The notes beneath the pieces are model-generated. The model saw only the letters and a list, made by a program, of their open reading frames with translations, was not told where the DNA came from and ran no database searches. Position numbers and translations under genes: made by a program. From the NCBI GenBank assembly GCA_016705475.1, contig JADIYD010000004.1:15879-79878 (forward strand): a stretch of DNA of 64,000 bases, read 5' to 3'. Position 1 is the first letter of the stretch, and each line of letters starts with the position of its first letter. Below, in pieces: positions 16,566 to 25,988 of the stretch. The DNA is from Betaproteobacteria bacterium (lineage in GTDB: Bacteria; Pseudomonadota; Gammaproteobacteria; Burkholderiales; Rhodocyclaceae).

Positions 16566-17752
16566 AGCTCGATAGTCTTCTCAGTCGCAAGTTTGGCCTG
16601 GTGGCTTTTGCAGTGGTTCTTCTGGTTGGATTTGGTTTTGTGGTCGCCCGCTCAGGCCCCCTAGCGCCGACCAAAGTCACCATCACTCGGGTCGAAGCCG
16701 GCAGTCTGTCATCATCCCTGTTCGGCATTGGCACGGTCGAAGCGCGACGCAGCTATTTTATTGGACCCACCGCTGCTGGTCGCGTCAAAGCAGTTCATGT
16801 CGATGTGGGTGAACAGGTCAAGGCCGGGCAACTGCTGGCAGAAATCGACCCAGTCGACCTGGACGAACGACTACGTTCGCTTGAAGCCTCATACGCCCGG
16901 GCATCCAGCGCGGTTTTGGCGGCTGACGCTCAGCGCAAGGATGTTCTGGCCCGGCAGACGATTGCCGGCTTGAATGCCAAACGCTATCGCGACCTCGGCA
17001 ACAGGAATTTCGTCAGCACAAGCGCGGTCGAGAGCAAACAACAGGAACTGACCTCGGCGCAGGCAGCCGTCGATGCAAGCGAAGCCAACCTGCAAAGCGC
17101 CCGGCAGGAAGTCGTCCGCCTGAAGGCCGACCAGGACGCTTTGCGGCAGCAACGGAATAACCTGCGCCTGGTCGCGCCCGTTGACGGCGTGCTGACCAGC
17201 CGTGACGTTGAAGCCGGCTCGACGGTCATTGCCGGCCAGTCGGTGGTCAAGTTGATTGAACCCAACAGTCTCTGGGTCAAGGTTCGACTGGATCAGGGGC
17301 GGTCTCGCGGGCTGGCGCTGGAACAAGCCGCAAGCATTGCCCTGCGCAGCAATCCGGGAATGCCTTTAACCGGCAAGGTGATCAGGATTGAACCGGTCAG
17401 TGACAGCGTGACCGAGGAGCGCATCACCCTGATTACCTTCGACCAGATTCCGCCAGGCCTCAGCATTGGCGAGATGGCCGAGGTGACCGTTCAAACGGCT
17501 GTGAATCAATCCGGCCTGACACTGCCCAATGCCGCCATCAAACAGACTTCACAGGGCACTGGCGTCTGGCAGCTACGTGATGGCAAGCCAGCCTTTGTCG
17601 CCATCAAACTCGGCAACAGCAGCCTGGATGGCTTGGCGCAGGTACTGGAAGGTCTCAGCGCTGGTGACGAAATCATCGTTCACAGCGAGCGCGAGTTGTC
17701 TGAAGGTAGCCGCGTCAAAGTTGTCGAACAACTGGCAGGACAAGGCAAGTGA
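16562..17752 (+). CDS. Periplasmic adaptor (MFP/HlyD-RND type) of an ABC exporter
   Basis: 396 residues with one N-terminal membrane anchor (FGLVAFAVVLLVGFGFVV). The first lipoyl half carries GRVKAVHVDVGEQVKAGQLL. A long alpha-hairpin follows (about 100-200, rich in Ala, Gln and Arg), then the second lipoyl half (NLRLVAPVDGVLTSRDVEAG) and a beta-barrel/membrane-proximal domain. Such adaptors link an inner-membrane transporter to an outer-membrane TolC-like channel. Its gene overlaps both neighbours by 4 bases, which fixes its partner as the FtsX-like permease and ATPase that follow. No outer-membrane channel gene lies nearby, so a shared TolC homologue is presumably used. Confidence 0.88.
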   Translation: MKLDSLLSRKFGLVAFAVVLLVGFGFVVARSGPLAPTKVTITRVEAGSLSSSLFGIGTVEARRSYFIGPTAAGRVKAVHVDVGEQVKAGQLLAEIDPVDLDERLRSLEASYARASSAVLAADAQRKDVLARQTIAGLNAKRYRDLGNRNFVSTSAVESKQQELTSAQAAVDASEANLQSARQEVVRLKADQDALRQQRNNLRLVAPVDGVLTSRDVEAGSTVIAGQSVVKLIEPNSLWVKVRLDQGRSRGLALEQAASIALRSNPGMPLTGKVIRIEPVSDSVTEERITLITFDQIPPGLSIGEMAEVTVQTAVNQSGLTLPNAAIKQTSQGTGVWQLRDGKPAFVAIKLGNSSLDGLAQVLEGLSAGDEIIVHSERELSEGSRVKVVEQLAGQGK

Positions 17753-18942
17753 TCAGTCTGGCCGGGCGCGACATCCTGCATTCCTGGTCGAAATTCGTGT
17801 TGACCGGAATCGGTCTTGGCTTGCTGATTGGTGTCACGCTGACCATGGCCGGGGTGTATCGCGGCATGGTCGATGATGCCAAGGCGCTGCTCAACAATAG
17901 TGGCGCTGACTTGTGGGTCGTGCAGCAGGACACGCAGGGGCCGTATGCGGAGTCGTCGAGCATCCATGATGACGTGTACCGTTCATTGCTCAGCCTGCCG
18001 GGCGTGGCTCGCGCCGCCAACGTGACTTATCTGACCATGCAAGTTCGTCTGGACAATACCGATGTGCGTGCCATGGTCGTTGGCTTCGAACCGGGCCAAC
18101 CGGGAGAGCCCGGCTACCTGATTGCCGGACGTCACATTACCCGTAACCATTACGAGGCCGTCGCCGATGTCAAAACCGGCTTCCAGTTGGGCGATACCAT
18201 TCGGATTCGTCGGCACGACTACCGGGTCGTCGGCCTGACCAAACGCATGGTTTCGTCCGGCGGCGACCCCATGGTCTTCATTCCGCTGAAGGATGCACAG
18301 GAAGCCCAGTTCCTGAAGGACAACGATGCCATCCTCAATGAGCGGGCAAGAACAGCGGCCAATCCGACGCTGAATCGCCCGGGGGTGCCGGGTCTGCTCG
18401 AGGCCATTCAGGCATCGCAGAACGCCAATCGAAACGTCAATGCCGTGCTGGTGCAGGTGTCACCGGGAAGCCCGCCCGAGACTGTCGCCAATGAAGTCAG
18501 GCGCTGGAAGCACCTGCAGGCTTTCACCCGGGTTCAAATGGAAGAGATTCTGGTGGCCAAGCTGATTGCCACCTCGGCCAAACAAATCGCGATGTTTTTG
18601 GTCATTCTCGCGGTGGTCAGCGCGGCCATCGTCGCTTTCATCATTTACACGATGACCCTGGGCAAGATTCGTGAGATTGCCGTGTTGAAGTTGATAGGCA
18701 CGCGTAACCGGACCATTGCCGGCATGATTCTTCAACAAGCCCTGGGTTTGGGGCTGATCGGCTTTCTCGTCGGCAAGATTTCGGCCACGGTATGGGCGCC
18801 CTTCTTTCCCAAGTATGTCCTGCTCGAGCCAGGCGACGCAGTGCGCGGGTTTGTCGTGGTGATGCTCATTTGTGCGCTGGCCAGCACGCTGGCGATTCGG
18901 GCTGCCCTGCGCGTCGACCCGGCCACCGCCATTGGAGGATGA
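17749..18942 (+). CDS. ABC transporter permease, FtsX/MacB-like
   Basis: 397 residues starting with GTG at 17749, overlapping the adaptor's stop. The topology is MacB-like: one N-terminal segment (FVLTGIGLGLLIGVTLTMAG), a periplasmic domain of about 230 residues, then three membrane segments (IAMFLVILAVVSAAIVAFII, LGLGLIGFLVGKISATVWAP, VRGFVVVMLICALASTLAI). The FtsX motif ALLNNSGADLWVVQ follows the first segment. This family works by mechanotransmission, pulling periplasmic or membrane lipids, peptides or macrolides to an outer channel. The substrate is not evident. Confidence 0.85.
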   Translation: MISLAGRDILHSWSKFVLTGIGLGLLIGVTLTMAGVYRGMVDDAKALLNNSGADLWVVQQDTQGPYAESSSIHDDVYRSLLSLPGVARAANVTYLTMQVRLDNTDVRAMVVGFEPGQPGEPGYLIAGRHITRNHYEAVADVKTGFQLGDTIRIRRHDYRVVGLTKRMVSSGGDPMVFIPLKDAQEAQFLKDNDAILNERARTAANPTLNRPGVPGLLEAIQASQNANRNVNAVLVQVSPGSPPETVANEVRRWKHLQAFTRVQMEEILVAKLIATSAKQIAMFLVILAVVSAAIVAFIIYTMTLGKIREIAVLKLIGTRNRTIAGMILQQALGLGLIGFLVGKISATVWAPFFPKYVLLEPGDAVRGFVVVMLICALASTLAIRAALRVDPATAIGG

Positions 18943-18943
18943 G

Positions 18944-19648
18944 ATGGACGGTTTCGGCATTCGCATTGAAGGTTTGAGCAAGCGTTACGGTGAAGGCGAT
19001 ACTGCGGTCGACGCCTTGAAAGACGTCAATATGAACGTCGCCCCCGGTGAAGTGGTTGGCTTGATTGGCCCCTCAGGTTCCGGAAAAAGCACCCTGCTCA
19101 AGTGCCTGGGCGCGGTGATAGAACCGACTGCCGGCAAGATGACCCTGGGTGATGAGGTCATCTACGACAATGGCTGGAAAATCCCCGACCTGCGTGCCTT
19201 GCGCCGCGACCGGATTGGGTTCGTATTTCAGGCCCCTTACCTGATTCCATTCCTCGATGTCACCGACAACGTAGCCTTGTTACCCATGCTGGCCGGCCGG
19301 CCGAATGGAGAATCGAGAAAGCGCGCGCTGGAGTTGCTTGAAGCGCTGGATGTCGCGCACCGCGCCAAAGCCCAGCCATCGCAACTCTCGGGCGGGGAGC
19401 AACAACGCGTAGCAATTGCCCGGGCCCTGGCGAATCAGCCGCCCGTCATCCTCGCCGATGAGCCGACCGCACCTTTGGACAGCGAACGCGCCCTGAGTGT
19501 CGTGCGCATCCTCAACCAGATGGCGCAGCAGTTCAATACGGCCATCATCGTGGTGACCCACGATGAGAAAATCATTCCTACCTTCAAGCGGATTTACCAC
19601 ATTCGCGATGGCAAAACCTTTGAAGAAAAAGGCCAGGCTCTGAGCTGA
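18944..19648 (+). CDS. ABC transporter ATPase, LolD/MacB type
   Basis: 234 residues from ATG 18944, 2 bases after the permease stop, with a GGAGG ribosome site. It has Walker A GPSGSGKST, Q-loop QAPYL, signature LSGGEQQRVAIARAL, Walker B VILADEPTAPLDS and the switch histidine in VVTHDEK. The Walker B follow-up reads TAPLD instead of the usual TGNLD or TGALD, a small deviation. The protein powers the FtsX-like permease. The four-gene order repressor, adaptor, permease, ATPase forms a self-contained efflux unit. Confidence 0.9.
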   Translation: MDGFGIRIEGLSKRYGEGDTAVDALKDVNMNVAPGEVVGLIGPSGSGKSTLLKCLGAVIEPTAGKMTLGDEVIYDNGWKIPDLRALRRDRIGFVFQAPYLIPFLDVTDNVALLPMLAGRPNGESRKRALELLEALDVAHRAKAQPSQLSGGEQQRVAIARALANQPPVILADEPTAPLDSERALSVVRILNQMAQQFNTAIIVVTHDEKIIPTFKRIYHIRDGKTFEEKGQALS

Positions 19649-19657
19649 GTCTCAGAT

Positions 19658-19718
19658 AGGCGGGCAGACAATGCCCTATTTCAAGCGAAATCAGATGCTG
19701 CGCCCGTTTTGCCCGCCT
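19658..19718 (+). terminator. Inverted repeat downstream of the exporter operon
   Basis: AGGCGGGCA and TGCCCGCCT form a 9-base perfect stem around a 43-base loop that could itself fold. It follows the ATPase stop by 10 bases and may end the operon transcript, though no T-run follows. Confidence 0.45.
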
Positions 19719-19798
19719 CTCCTGGCCGCAAGTATTGGTGGCTAACCATTTGCAGATGACTAGTTAATCAGAGTTCGTCCCTGGCGCATCATGATTCT

Positions 19799-20281
19799 TC
19801 AGCCTTTGGCGGCTTTCCAACCCGTATGCTGGAAATATTTTCCATATGCCTTCAGAGCTTCAAGTGCTTGCACCGCGCCATCGTGGCGCGACTTTGAAGT
19901 TTTTCCTCTCATGGTCTCGGCGCCTTCCATCAGGTCTGCAATAACCAAGTGAAGCATCGCATCAGCCTGGGGCTCGAGTTTGCAATTCTGAATTGCATAG
20001 GCCACCTTTTCACTGATTGTCGTCGCTAATGCTTGATAGTCGTCGTTGCCGTATTGATTCTTGTGAATCGCCGGTATTGCCTTCGCCATCGCTTGATTGA
20101 TGTCGTTCATAGCCTGACGCAGCGGCTCATCAGTTGCCCATTTTTTTCCAACGTTAAGGTGGAGCTTTGTCGGTTCGACACTCCCATGGCTATGGTTGTG
20201 TGCGGCACTTTCAGCTGCGAGGATATTGGGCGAAGGTCCAAGTGCAATGGCAGTCAGAACTACGGCGAATATGGTTTTCAT
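19799..20281 (-). CDS. Small exported protein, DnrO-like
   Basis: 160 residues from ATG 20281, chosen because a signal peptide follows at once (MKTIFAVVLTAIALG...LAA) and the upstream frame adds a polar stretch. After a His-rich linker (HNHSHG) the mature part is helical: KKWATDEPLRQAMNDINQAM, then YAIQNCKLEPQADAMLHLV and GYFQHTGW-like ends. This fits the small periplasmic family sometimes labelled DnrO; its biochemical role is unknown to me. A single cysteine and several histidines might bind metal. The gene is transcribed alone, toward the exporter operon. Confidence 0.65.
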   Translation of the reverse strand: MKTIFAVVLTAIALGPSPNILAAESAAHNHSHGSVEPTKLHLNVGKKWATDEPLRQAMNDINQAMAKAIPAIHKNQYGNDDYQALATTISEKVAYAIQNCKLEPQADAMLHLVIADLMEGAETMRGKTSKSRHDGAVQALEALKAYGKYFQHTGWKAAKG

Positions 20282-20897
20282 CGGGTCTCCTATTTCATGG
20301 GTGCAATACCCAACCAATATAGTCAACTAATCTTAACGCAAGCTTAAAGCCAAGACGGGTTTCCGTTACTTGTTGAGTCCGCCTACCGAAGATATTTTCA
20401 GCCCAAGTTCAAGCATCCTTGGCATAACCCATATTGGCTATTCTTTCAATTTTTGTTATGCACTGAGCGATACTTAAGGAACTGATGTATCAGAGTTTAT
20501 CGTGTAGGCGTTGCGGCGGGTATCAGCCTAACCAGTCATTCAAATTGGTGCTGATAAAGACAGGCGACCGTCCGCCCCTGGCCGATACCAGCGCCAGCCT
20601 GAGCGGAATATTGGCAGCGGTGGAGCTGGGTTCGGCATCACGATCCTGACCCGGCCGGTCTGCCGGGCAATCTGCAGATTTTGTCAGGCATGCCGGAACT
20701 GCCCAGCATAGGCCTGCTACTGCATCGGGCGGAAGCGGAGCCAAACGCTGTCGTCAAGCAACAGGAAACCATCATCCTGGGCAAACTCGCGCAACTGCTT
20801 CCTACCCATTGAAGATTCGCCGGTAGATAGAGCAATTGCGGTCAGGATTTGTCGGCGCGTCCCGCGCATAGTGTGCGCTGTGAACCGAGGATTAAAG
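20282..20897. other. Spacer with a possible gene remnant
   Basis: About 600 bases. The only coding-like part is 20640-20812 (listed separately). The remainder is AT-richer promoter-like sequence near 20.3-20.5 kb and fragments carrying ACCAGTCATTCAA, also seen at 14.02 kb. Confidence 0.45.
20640..20812 (+). pseudogene. Possible 3' remnant of a LysR-type regulator
   Basis: An open stretch without a start encodes about 52 residues ending in a stop at 20810-20812. It contains LSGMPELPSIGLLLHRAEAE and ends KLAQLLPTH, which resembles the last strand and helix of LysR effector domains. No upstream part is found in any frame. The call rests on composition and a loose motif. Confidence 0.3.
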
Positions 20898-21767
20898 ATG
20901 AGCAACACACAGGCTGAAAAATACGCAAGGCGCTTCGCGAAAGTGCTCGACCATATCGAGTCCAACCTGGGCGAAACGCTGAGCACGGAACTTCTGAGCC
21001 AGGTCGCCAATTTCTCCAAGTTTCACTTCCATCGGCAATTTGCCGAATACGTCGGTACCAGCGTTGGTCGTTACATCCAGTTGCTGCGTCTGCGGCAGGC
21101 CAGTTATCGGCTCGCTTTCAGTCGCCAGGACAAAATCATCGACATCGCCCTGGACGCCGGCTTCGAAAACCCGGAATCGTTTACGCGTGCTTTCAGGAAC
21201 ACTTTTGGCCAGTCGCCCTCCGCATTCAGGCGGCAACCGGACTGGGAATCCTGGCATGACCGCTATCGCTTCCGTATCCCGGAAAGGAAACAAACCGTGC
21301 AAGTCGAGATCGTCGATTTTAAAACCACCCGTGTCGCCGTCATGGAGCATCGCGGCCCGACCGAAAGGGTCAATGACTCTGTCGGCCAATTCATTGACTG
21401 GCGACAGGCGAGCGGTCTTTCGCCAAAGAACAGCAGCCGGTCCTTCGGCATTGTCTACGACAACCCGGACACCTGCGAACCTGCAGACTTCCGGTTCGAT
21501 ATCTGCGGAGAAGTGCATGACGAGGTGCCGGCCAACCCGCAGAGCGTGATCACGAAATACATTCCCGGCGGCCGTTGCGCGCGGGTGCGGCATAACGGCT
21601 CCCACACCAGGATTGGCGAGAGTATCTACCCGCTCTACCGCAACTGGTTACCGGAGAGTGGCGAGGAGCTGCGTGATTTTCCGCTCTATTTCCATTATCT
21701 CAACTTGATGCCGGAAACACCTGAGCATGAACTGGTGACCGATATCTACCTGCCTCTGAAGTCGTAG
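20898..21767 (+). CDS. AraC family regulator with GyrI-like effector domain
   Basis: 289 residues from ATG 20898 (an upstream ATG at 20871 adds nine residues). Residues 10-110 hold two HTH motifs: LSQVANFSKFHFHRQFAEYV and IIDIALDAGFENPESFTRAF, followed by FGQSPSAFRR, the classic AraC/XylS ending. Residues 130-289 form a GyrI-like (SHS2) small-molecule domain (VEIVDFKTTRVAVMEHRG ... FPLYFHYLNLMPETPEHELV). Such Rob/SoxS-like proteins with a C-terminal GyrI domain sense hydrophobic drugs or other compounds and activate stress genes. It stands alone; its targets cannot be inferred. Confidence 0.9.
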   Translation: MSNTQAEKYARRFAKVLDHIESNLGETLSTELLSQVANFSKFHFHRQFAEYVGTSVGRYIQLLRLRQASYRLAFSRQDKIIDIALDAGFENPESFTRAFRNTFGQSPSAFRRQPDWESWHDRYRFRIPERKQTVQVEIVDFKTTRVAVMEHRGPTERVNDSVGQFIDWRQASGLSPKNSSRSFGIVYDNPDTCEPADFRFDICGEVHDEVPANPQSVITKYIPGGRCARVRHNGSHTRIGESIYPLYRNWLPESGEELRDFPLYFHYLNLMPETPEHELVTDIYLPLKS

Positions 21768-21837
21768 ATCCATGGCAGCTTCCGCGAAACGGGCGTGCAA
21801 CGAGATGTCATGCCAATTTCTGGAAGCTGCCGATTGT

Positions 21838-22950
21838 TCAGGTAGAGCGCAGGACCAGAATGCTGCCGAGCGAGCGCAGCCCAACGACTTCTTCGAGCGC
21901 CAGCCCGCCGGCCTGAATGAGCGATTTCCATTCACTGAGCGTCCGTTCTCGCCCTCGGCACCCGACGAACATCTGCATGTCGAATGATGCGCTGGCGACA
22001 TCAGCGCCGGTTTCCGGTACGACCATTTCCAGGACTGCCGCGCGGGCGCCACTGTCGCCCATGGCGGCACGGAGCTGGCGCATGAGCCGCACGCAGGTCG
22101 CATCGTCGAAGGCATGCAGGACGGCCGAGAGCAGATAGATATCCCGCGACCCGGTAGCGGCGGGAATGCTATCGAGCAGGTCTCCGGCCTCAAAATGCAG
22201 GCGCTCGACTCCTTGTGCCGGGTGATTGGCCCAGTAGTGTTGGGCTTCCTCGACGACCTGCGGGCGGTCTACTACCAGCGCGGACAGCCCGGGATGGCGT
22301 TGCACAATGGCCAGTGCCTTGCTACCTCGCGAGCCGCCTAAGTCGATCAGCCGGTCAAACCGGCCCCAGTCCATATCGGTGGTAAACCCGTTGCCGGCCA
22401 GGCTTTCGACGCTATCCATAGCGCCCGAGAAAAGCCGGTCGAAATCGGCATGATGGTCGAGATAATCGAACAGTTCCTCCCCATGGGCGAGCAGGAAGGG
22501 CGGCGTGCCGCTGCGGATGCCGGCTTCTAGTTGCTCGAACCAGGGGCGGCTCATGGTTTCGGAGTTGTGCAGCAGGATCATGGCGCGGACGCTGTGCGGA
22601 TCGTCACTGTGCAGGTAATGGGAGAGCTTGTTGTTGCGGAAAACCATGGGTGCCGTTTCTTCGAATACGCCAATTGCCGCGAGCAGGCGCATCAGGCGTC
22701 CGAGCGCATCGCCACTTGCACCAAGGCGCCCGGCTAGTTCCGCTGCGCTCAGGCACTCTTCCCCAAGATGCGTGGCAACATCGAGTCGCGCTGCCACGAA
22801 GAGCGCCCGCGATTGCCAGTAGGCAGAACCGATCTGGACGAGCCGGAAAGGCGCAGGCATCAGTTTGCCGGGAATCGACTGCAACCAGGCGCCGAATTTC
22901 ATGGCCTTGGCGAATCGGCGTACCGCTCCGGTATTCATTTGCAGCGTCAT
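21838..22950 (-). CDS. SAM-dependent O-methyltransferase family protein
   Basis: 370 residues. The N-terminal 110 residues form a winged-helix dimerisation domain (LDVATHLGEECLSAAELAGRLGASGDALGRLMRLL). The catalytic domain has the SAM-binding loop LIDLGGSRG at 201-209, a later acidic loop (VVDRPQVVEEA), DLLDSIPAATG and YLLSAVLHAFDD. This is the layout of plant- and polyketide-type O-methyltransferases (family 2, hydroxyneurosporene/acetylserotonin type). The acceptor is unknown. Its start overlaps the TetR gene's stop by 4 bases, so it is the output of a repressor-methyltransferase pair and may modify a compound sensed by that repressor. Confidence 0.85.
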   Translation of the reverse strand: MTLQMNTGAVRRFAKAMKFGAWLQSIPGKLMPAPFRLVQIGSAYWQSRALFVAARLDVATHLGEECLSAAELAGRLGASGDALGRLMRLLAAIGVFEETAPMVFRNNKLSHYLHSDDPHSVRAMILLHNSETMSRPWFEQLEAGIRSGTPPFLLAHGEELFDYLDHHADFDRLFSGAMDSVESLAGNGFTTDMDWGRFDRLIDLGGSRGSKALAIVQRHPGLSALVVDRPQVVEEAQHYWANHPAQGVERLHFEAGDLLDSIPAATGSRDIYLLSAVLHAFDDATCVRLMRQLRAAMGDSGARAAVLEMVVPETGADVASASFDMQMFVGCRGRERTLSEWKSLIQAGGLALEEVVGLRSLGSILVLRST

Positions 22951-23579
22951 GGTTTTTCACCTTCCTTGCCAGAGACAGACGGCGCCAGGCCGGCGGCGAA
23001 CAGATGGCCGTTGAACGCTGCCAGGTTATGCAGAAAGGCCTCGTCCATGGGACGCTCCATCTGTTCCTCGAAGATTTCCTTGAGCAGCATGGGTGTCATG
23101 GCCAGGCTGACAAAGGCCAAGCGCAGAATGTCAGGATCGATGGCCGCTGCGATCTGCCCGTGCGTCTTTAACTCGGCGACCTTGCCTGCGCCGCGGGTGC
23201 GTCCGCGCTCAAGTAGCTGTTGGATGAAACGGCGGCCCGGCCCGTGGCGGAGTGCTAGCACCTTGAGAATCAGCTTGGGGAATTCCGGGCGGGCCGACAT
23301 GGTCCGGTAATACAGTCCGAGGAAGTCCGCGAAACCGGCCGTCGAGGCGAGTAGCTGCCCATCGAGGACGTCGAGCAGCGGGCTCAGGGTCTCGCGGATC
23401 ATCTCCTCGTAGAGCCCTTCCTTGCTGCCGAAGTAGTAGCGGATCATCGACACATTGGCGCCGGCGCATTCGGCAATGCGGCGGGTGCTGACCTTGTGAT
23501 AATCGTCGGCAAGGAAGCAATCCAGTGCTGCCTGGATCAGGCGGCTGCGAAGGGGGGCGTTAGCGTTGGATGTTTCCAC
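22947..23579 (-). CDS. TetR family regulator (CerR-like)
   Basis: 210 residues. The HTH is RIAECAGANVSMIRYYFGSKEGLYEEM near 35-60, and the C-terminal part is helical and typical of the CerR/TetR_C_15 type (LGLYYRTMSARPEFPKLILKVL). It is the first gene of a two-gene operon with the methyltransferase, overlapping by 4 bases. It probably represses this operon. The upstream spacer contains an AT-rich imperfect dyad near 23640-23660, but no clear perfect operator. Confidence 0.85.
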   Translation of the reverse strand: METSNANAPLRSRLIQAALDCFLADDYHKVSTRRIAECAGANVSMIRYYFGSKEGLYEEMIRETLSPLLDVLDGQLLASTAGFADFLGLYYRTMSARPEFPKLILKVLALRHGPGRRFIQQLLERGRTRGAGKVAELKTHGQIAAAIDPDILRLAFVSLAMTPMLLKEIFEEQMERPMDEAFLHNLAAFNGHLFAAGLAPSVSGKEGEKP

Positions 23580-23934
23580 GATCGGCTCGACTGGTTTTGA
23601 TGACGGTCAGGTTAGCAGCCGTCCAAGTGCGATCGGTAGGATTATCGTCAATCAATTATGGGGAAATGATTGGTTTGTCAGGGGTATCGGCGATTGCGAA
23701 GCAAATGACCGAAGCCGGGCGTTGCTGCAAGACAATAATTTCCGCTGCTCAACCTTTCCGGACCTTGAGACTCGCTTGGTTCTACGTCCACAATGGCTAC
23801 GACAACTGTCGTTGAGCCACCGCAATGAATTGGCTTCTTGTAGGTACCATCCACTTTGCAAACTCACCTGGCTATGCTTCCTTCCTACATAGAGCAGATC
23901 CCGTGAAGACAATACAATGCACAGAGAACACGCT
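23580..23934. other. Divergent promoter region and spacer
   Basis: About 355 bases between the TetR gene and the ketopantoate-reductase-like gene, which point away from each other. The TetR-proximal part is AT-rich (ATTATCGTCAATCAATTATG) and may hold the operator. The rest is spacer without a supported gene. Confidence 0.45.
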
Positions 23935-24846
23935 ATGAAGACCACAATACTGGGTGCCGGTGCAGTCGGCTGTTTTTATGGCGGAATGATGGCTCGCGCC
24001 GGACGGGAGGTTGTCCTGATTGGCCGCGCTGTCCATGTCGAAGCCATTCGTTGCAGCGGGTTGCGCATGCAGACGCAAAGTTTTGACGAACGGGTGCCTG
24101 TTTCCGCCACTACGAATGCTGCTGCAGTCGCTGGTGCAAAGTTGGTACTTTGCTGTGTCAAATCAAACGATACTTTGCAAGCAGCCAAAGACATGGCTCC
24201 GTATCTCGAGCCTGACGCGATCGTGTTGAGCCTGCAAAACGGCTACGACAACGCCGAACGCCTCCAGAAGTCCCTCGGTCGGCTTGTATATCCGGCCGTT
24301 GTATATGTCGCAAGCGAAATGGCCGGCCCAGGACATCTACGTCATCACGGACGCGGCGAACTGGTCATTGGTCAATTTGCCGGGAGTTCAGAGGTTGTCG
24401 CCGAATTTGCACTCGCTGGCGTCCCTGTTAGCGTCTCCGACAATGTGGCCAGTCAACTCTGGGCAAAACTGATTATCAATTGCGCCTATAACGGGCTCTC
24501 CGCGATAACGCAAATGCCCTACGGACAGATTGTCGTCGGCGATGGCATGAGAGAGCTCATCGACGACGTCGTCAATGAATGCTTGGAGGTTGCCAAGGCC
24601 GACGGGGTGGGCGTGCAGGTTGACATTCGTTCCGCCGTAGCCGGTATTGCGCAATCGATGGCCACGCAAATTTCTTCAACTGCTCACGATGTCGCGCGCG
24701 GCCGGGTAAGCGAAATCGATTACATCAATGGGTATGTCGTGCGCCGGGCGGCGATTCATGGAATCCGGACACCTGCTAATCGCACCATCCTTGCTTTGGT
24801 AAAGCTACTCGAACAACGTAACGCAGAATCAAAATCACTCATTTAA
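23935..24846 (+). CDS. Ketopantoate reductase family protein (PanE/ApbA-like)
   Basis: 303 residues from ATG 23935. It opens with an NAD(P)-binding Rossmann motif (TTILGAGAVGCFYGGMMARAG), followed by VLIGR, LCCVKSNDT and SLQNGYDNAE. The C-terminal catalytic half has WAKLIINCAYNGLSAITQMP with the conserved lysine (LWAK), and ends in DYINGYVVRRAAIHGI with a typical Glu-Ile-Asp-Tyr region. The family reduces 2-oxo acids such as ketopantoate with NADPH, for pantothenate synthesis. Several paralogues usually exist, so the in vivo substrate is uncertain. It is monocistronic. Confidence 0.85.
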   Translation: MKTTILGAGAVGCFYGGMMARAGREVVLIGRAVHVEAIRCSGLRMQTQSFDERVPVSATTNAAAVAGAKLVLCCVKSNDTLQAAKDMAPYLEPDAIVLSLQNGYDNAERLQKSLGRLVYPAVVYVASEMAGPGHLRHHGRGELVIGQFAGSSEVVAEFALAGVPVSVSDNVASQLWAKLIINCAYNGLSAITQMPYGQIVVGDGMRELIDDVVNECLEVAKADGVGVQVDIRSAVAGIAQSMATQISSTAHDVARGRVSEIDYINGYVVRRAAIHGIRTPANRTILALVKLLEQRNAESKSLI

Positions 24847-25074
24847 AACCGGCGACTCCGGAATTTTGTGTAAAGCAACTTTGCTTACCGTATCGACGAG
24901 ACTGCTTAGGCCGAAATTCGGTCTCATCCCGGCTACAACGGGCTGGACCTCGGCCAGAACGGTCATTGAAGACTGTGGCCCTCAAAGTCGGCAATGTATT
25001 GGTCAGCGGTCGTAGGCCAGCAACCTGAATTGAATGACCGCTCCATATAAATGAAAACATAAACGCCATGCGGT
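24847..25074. repeat. Intergenic spacer with repeat-like words
   Basis: Contains ACGGTCATTGAAG and the rearranged words TCGGCAATG and GGTCAGCGG, related to words in the spacers at 7.4, 46.5 and 48.3 kb. No gene is seen. Confidence 0.35.
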
Positions 25075-25988
25075 TCAACTTTCCGGCGTCGCTTCGGAAG
25101 CCCCCGGAGAGTCATGCGCAAACTGTCGCAATAGAACACCACTCTTACCGCCTTTTTTAATTTTGTACATCAGAACATCGGCCGCTTTGACCATGGGATC
25201 AAAGCCTTCGGGTGGTGGATCAAAACAGGCGACCCCAATACTTACGGATGTGGGCGAAAACTCTTTCTTCAGTGCAGCGTTGATTGCGTCGGCCAATTTA
25301 GTGCCGGCTTCCTGCGCGGCATCGACGCCAGTTTCTGGAAGAATGATTGCAAACTCATCTCCCCCCAGGCGGGCTGTCCGGTCGGTGGTGCGTGTTGCCC
25401 GCTCCATGATTTGAGCAACCAATTTCAGCGCTGCGTCGCCGACATCGTGGCCTAGCCGGTCGTTCAACTGCTTGAAATTGTCCAGATCGAGAAATGCGAC
25501 TGCGATTGGATGCCCGTATCGCCTTGCCCGTTCCGTTTCATCCTGTCCAACTTGAAAAAGGCTCGGCGATTCATCAATCCGGTCAGAATATCGTGACGCG
25601 CCAACTCTCGCTCCCGGCGAAGTGCATCGCGCAACAGGCCGACCAGCACCGCGACCACCGAATAAACTGCAAACCGGGTGACCCCGTTCAATACCGGCAT
25701 CCAGGTCTCTGCGTAGCTCCGTCCGGCGGCATAGTCTGACATCACCCACATTACCGTTGCTGCAGCCGCAAACAGAATACCCTGTCGTCCACCGCCCATC
25801 CACGCTACCGCGATGACAGGCAGGATAACTGCGGACATGATGGAAAGCTCGGCCTCGGTCGCGATACGAACAATCGCCAGCAAGGCGGCTACCAGTAGAG
25901 CCCCTATCCAGACGAGCAGTTTGACACTGAACGAATAACCGCCGGTCAGACTGTATTCAAGGAATTGAAATACGCTCCGCAAGGACAA
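25075..25988 (-). pseudogene. Membrane diguanylate cyclase (GGDEF), frameshifted
   Basis: The 5' frame from ATG 25988 encodes five or six membrane segments (ALLVAALLAIVRIAT, SAVILPVIAVAWMGG, GILFAAAATVMWVMS) and the start of a GGDEF domain (ARHDILTGLMNRRAFF). The reading then moves to another frame for RARRYGHPIAVAFLDLDNF, the active site RLGGDEFAIILPETG and the domain end SVSIGVACF. The break is in a run of five T on the coding strand (25555-25559); six would join the frames as AFFQVGQDETERARR. All catalytic residues survive, so restoring one base gives a normal enzyme that makes cyclic di-GMP. It is either a real frameshift mutant or a sequencing error. Confidence 0.75.
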
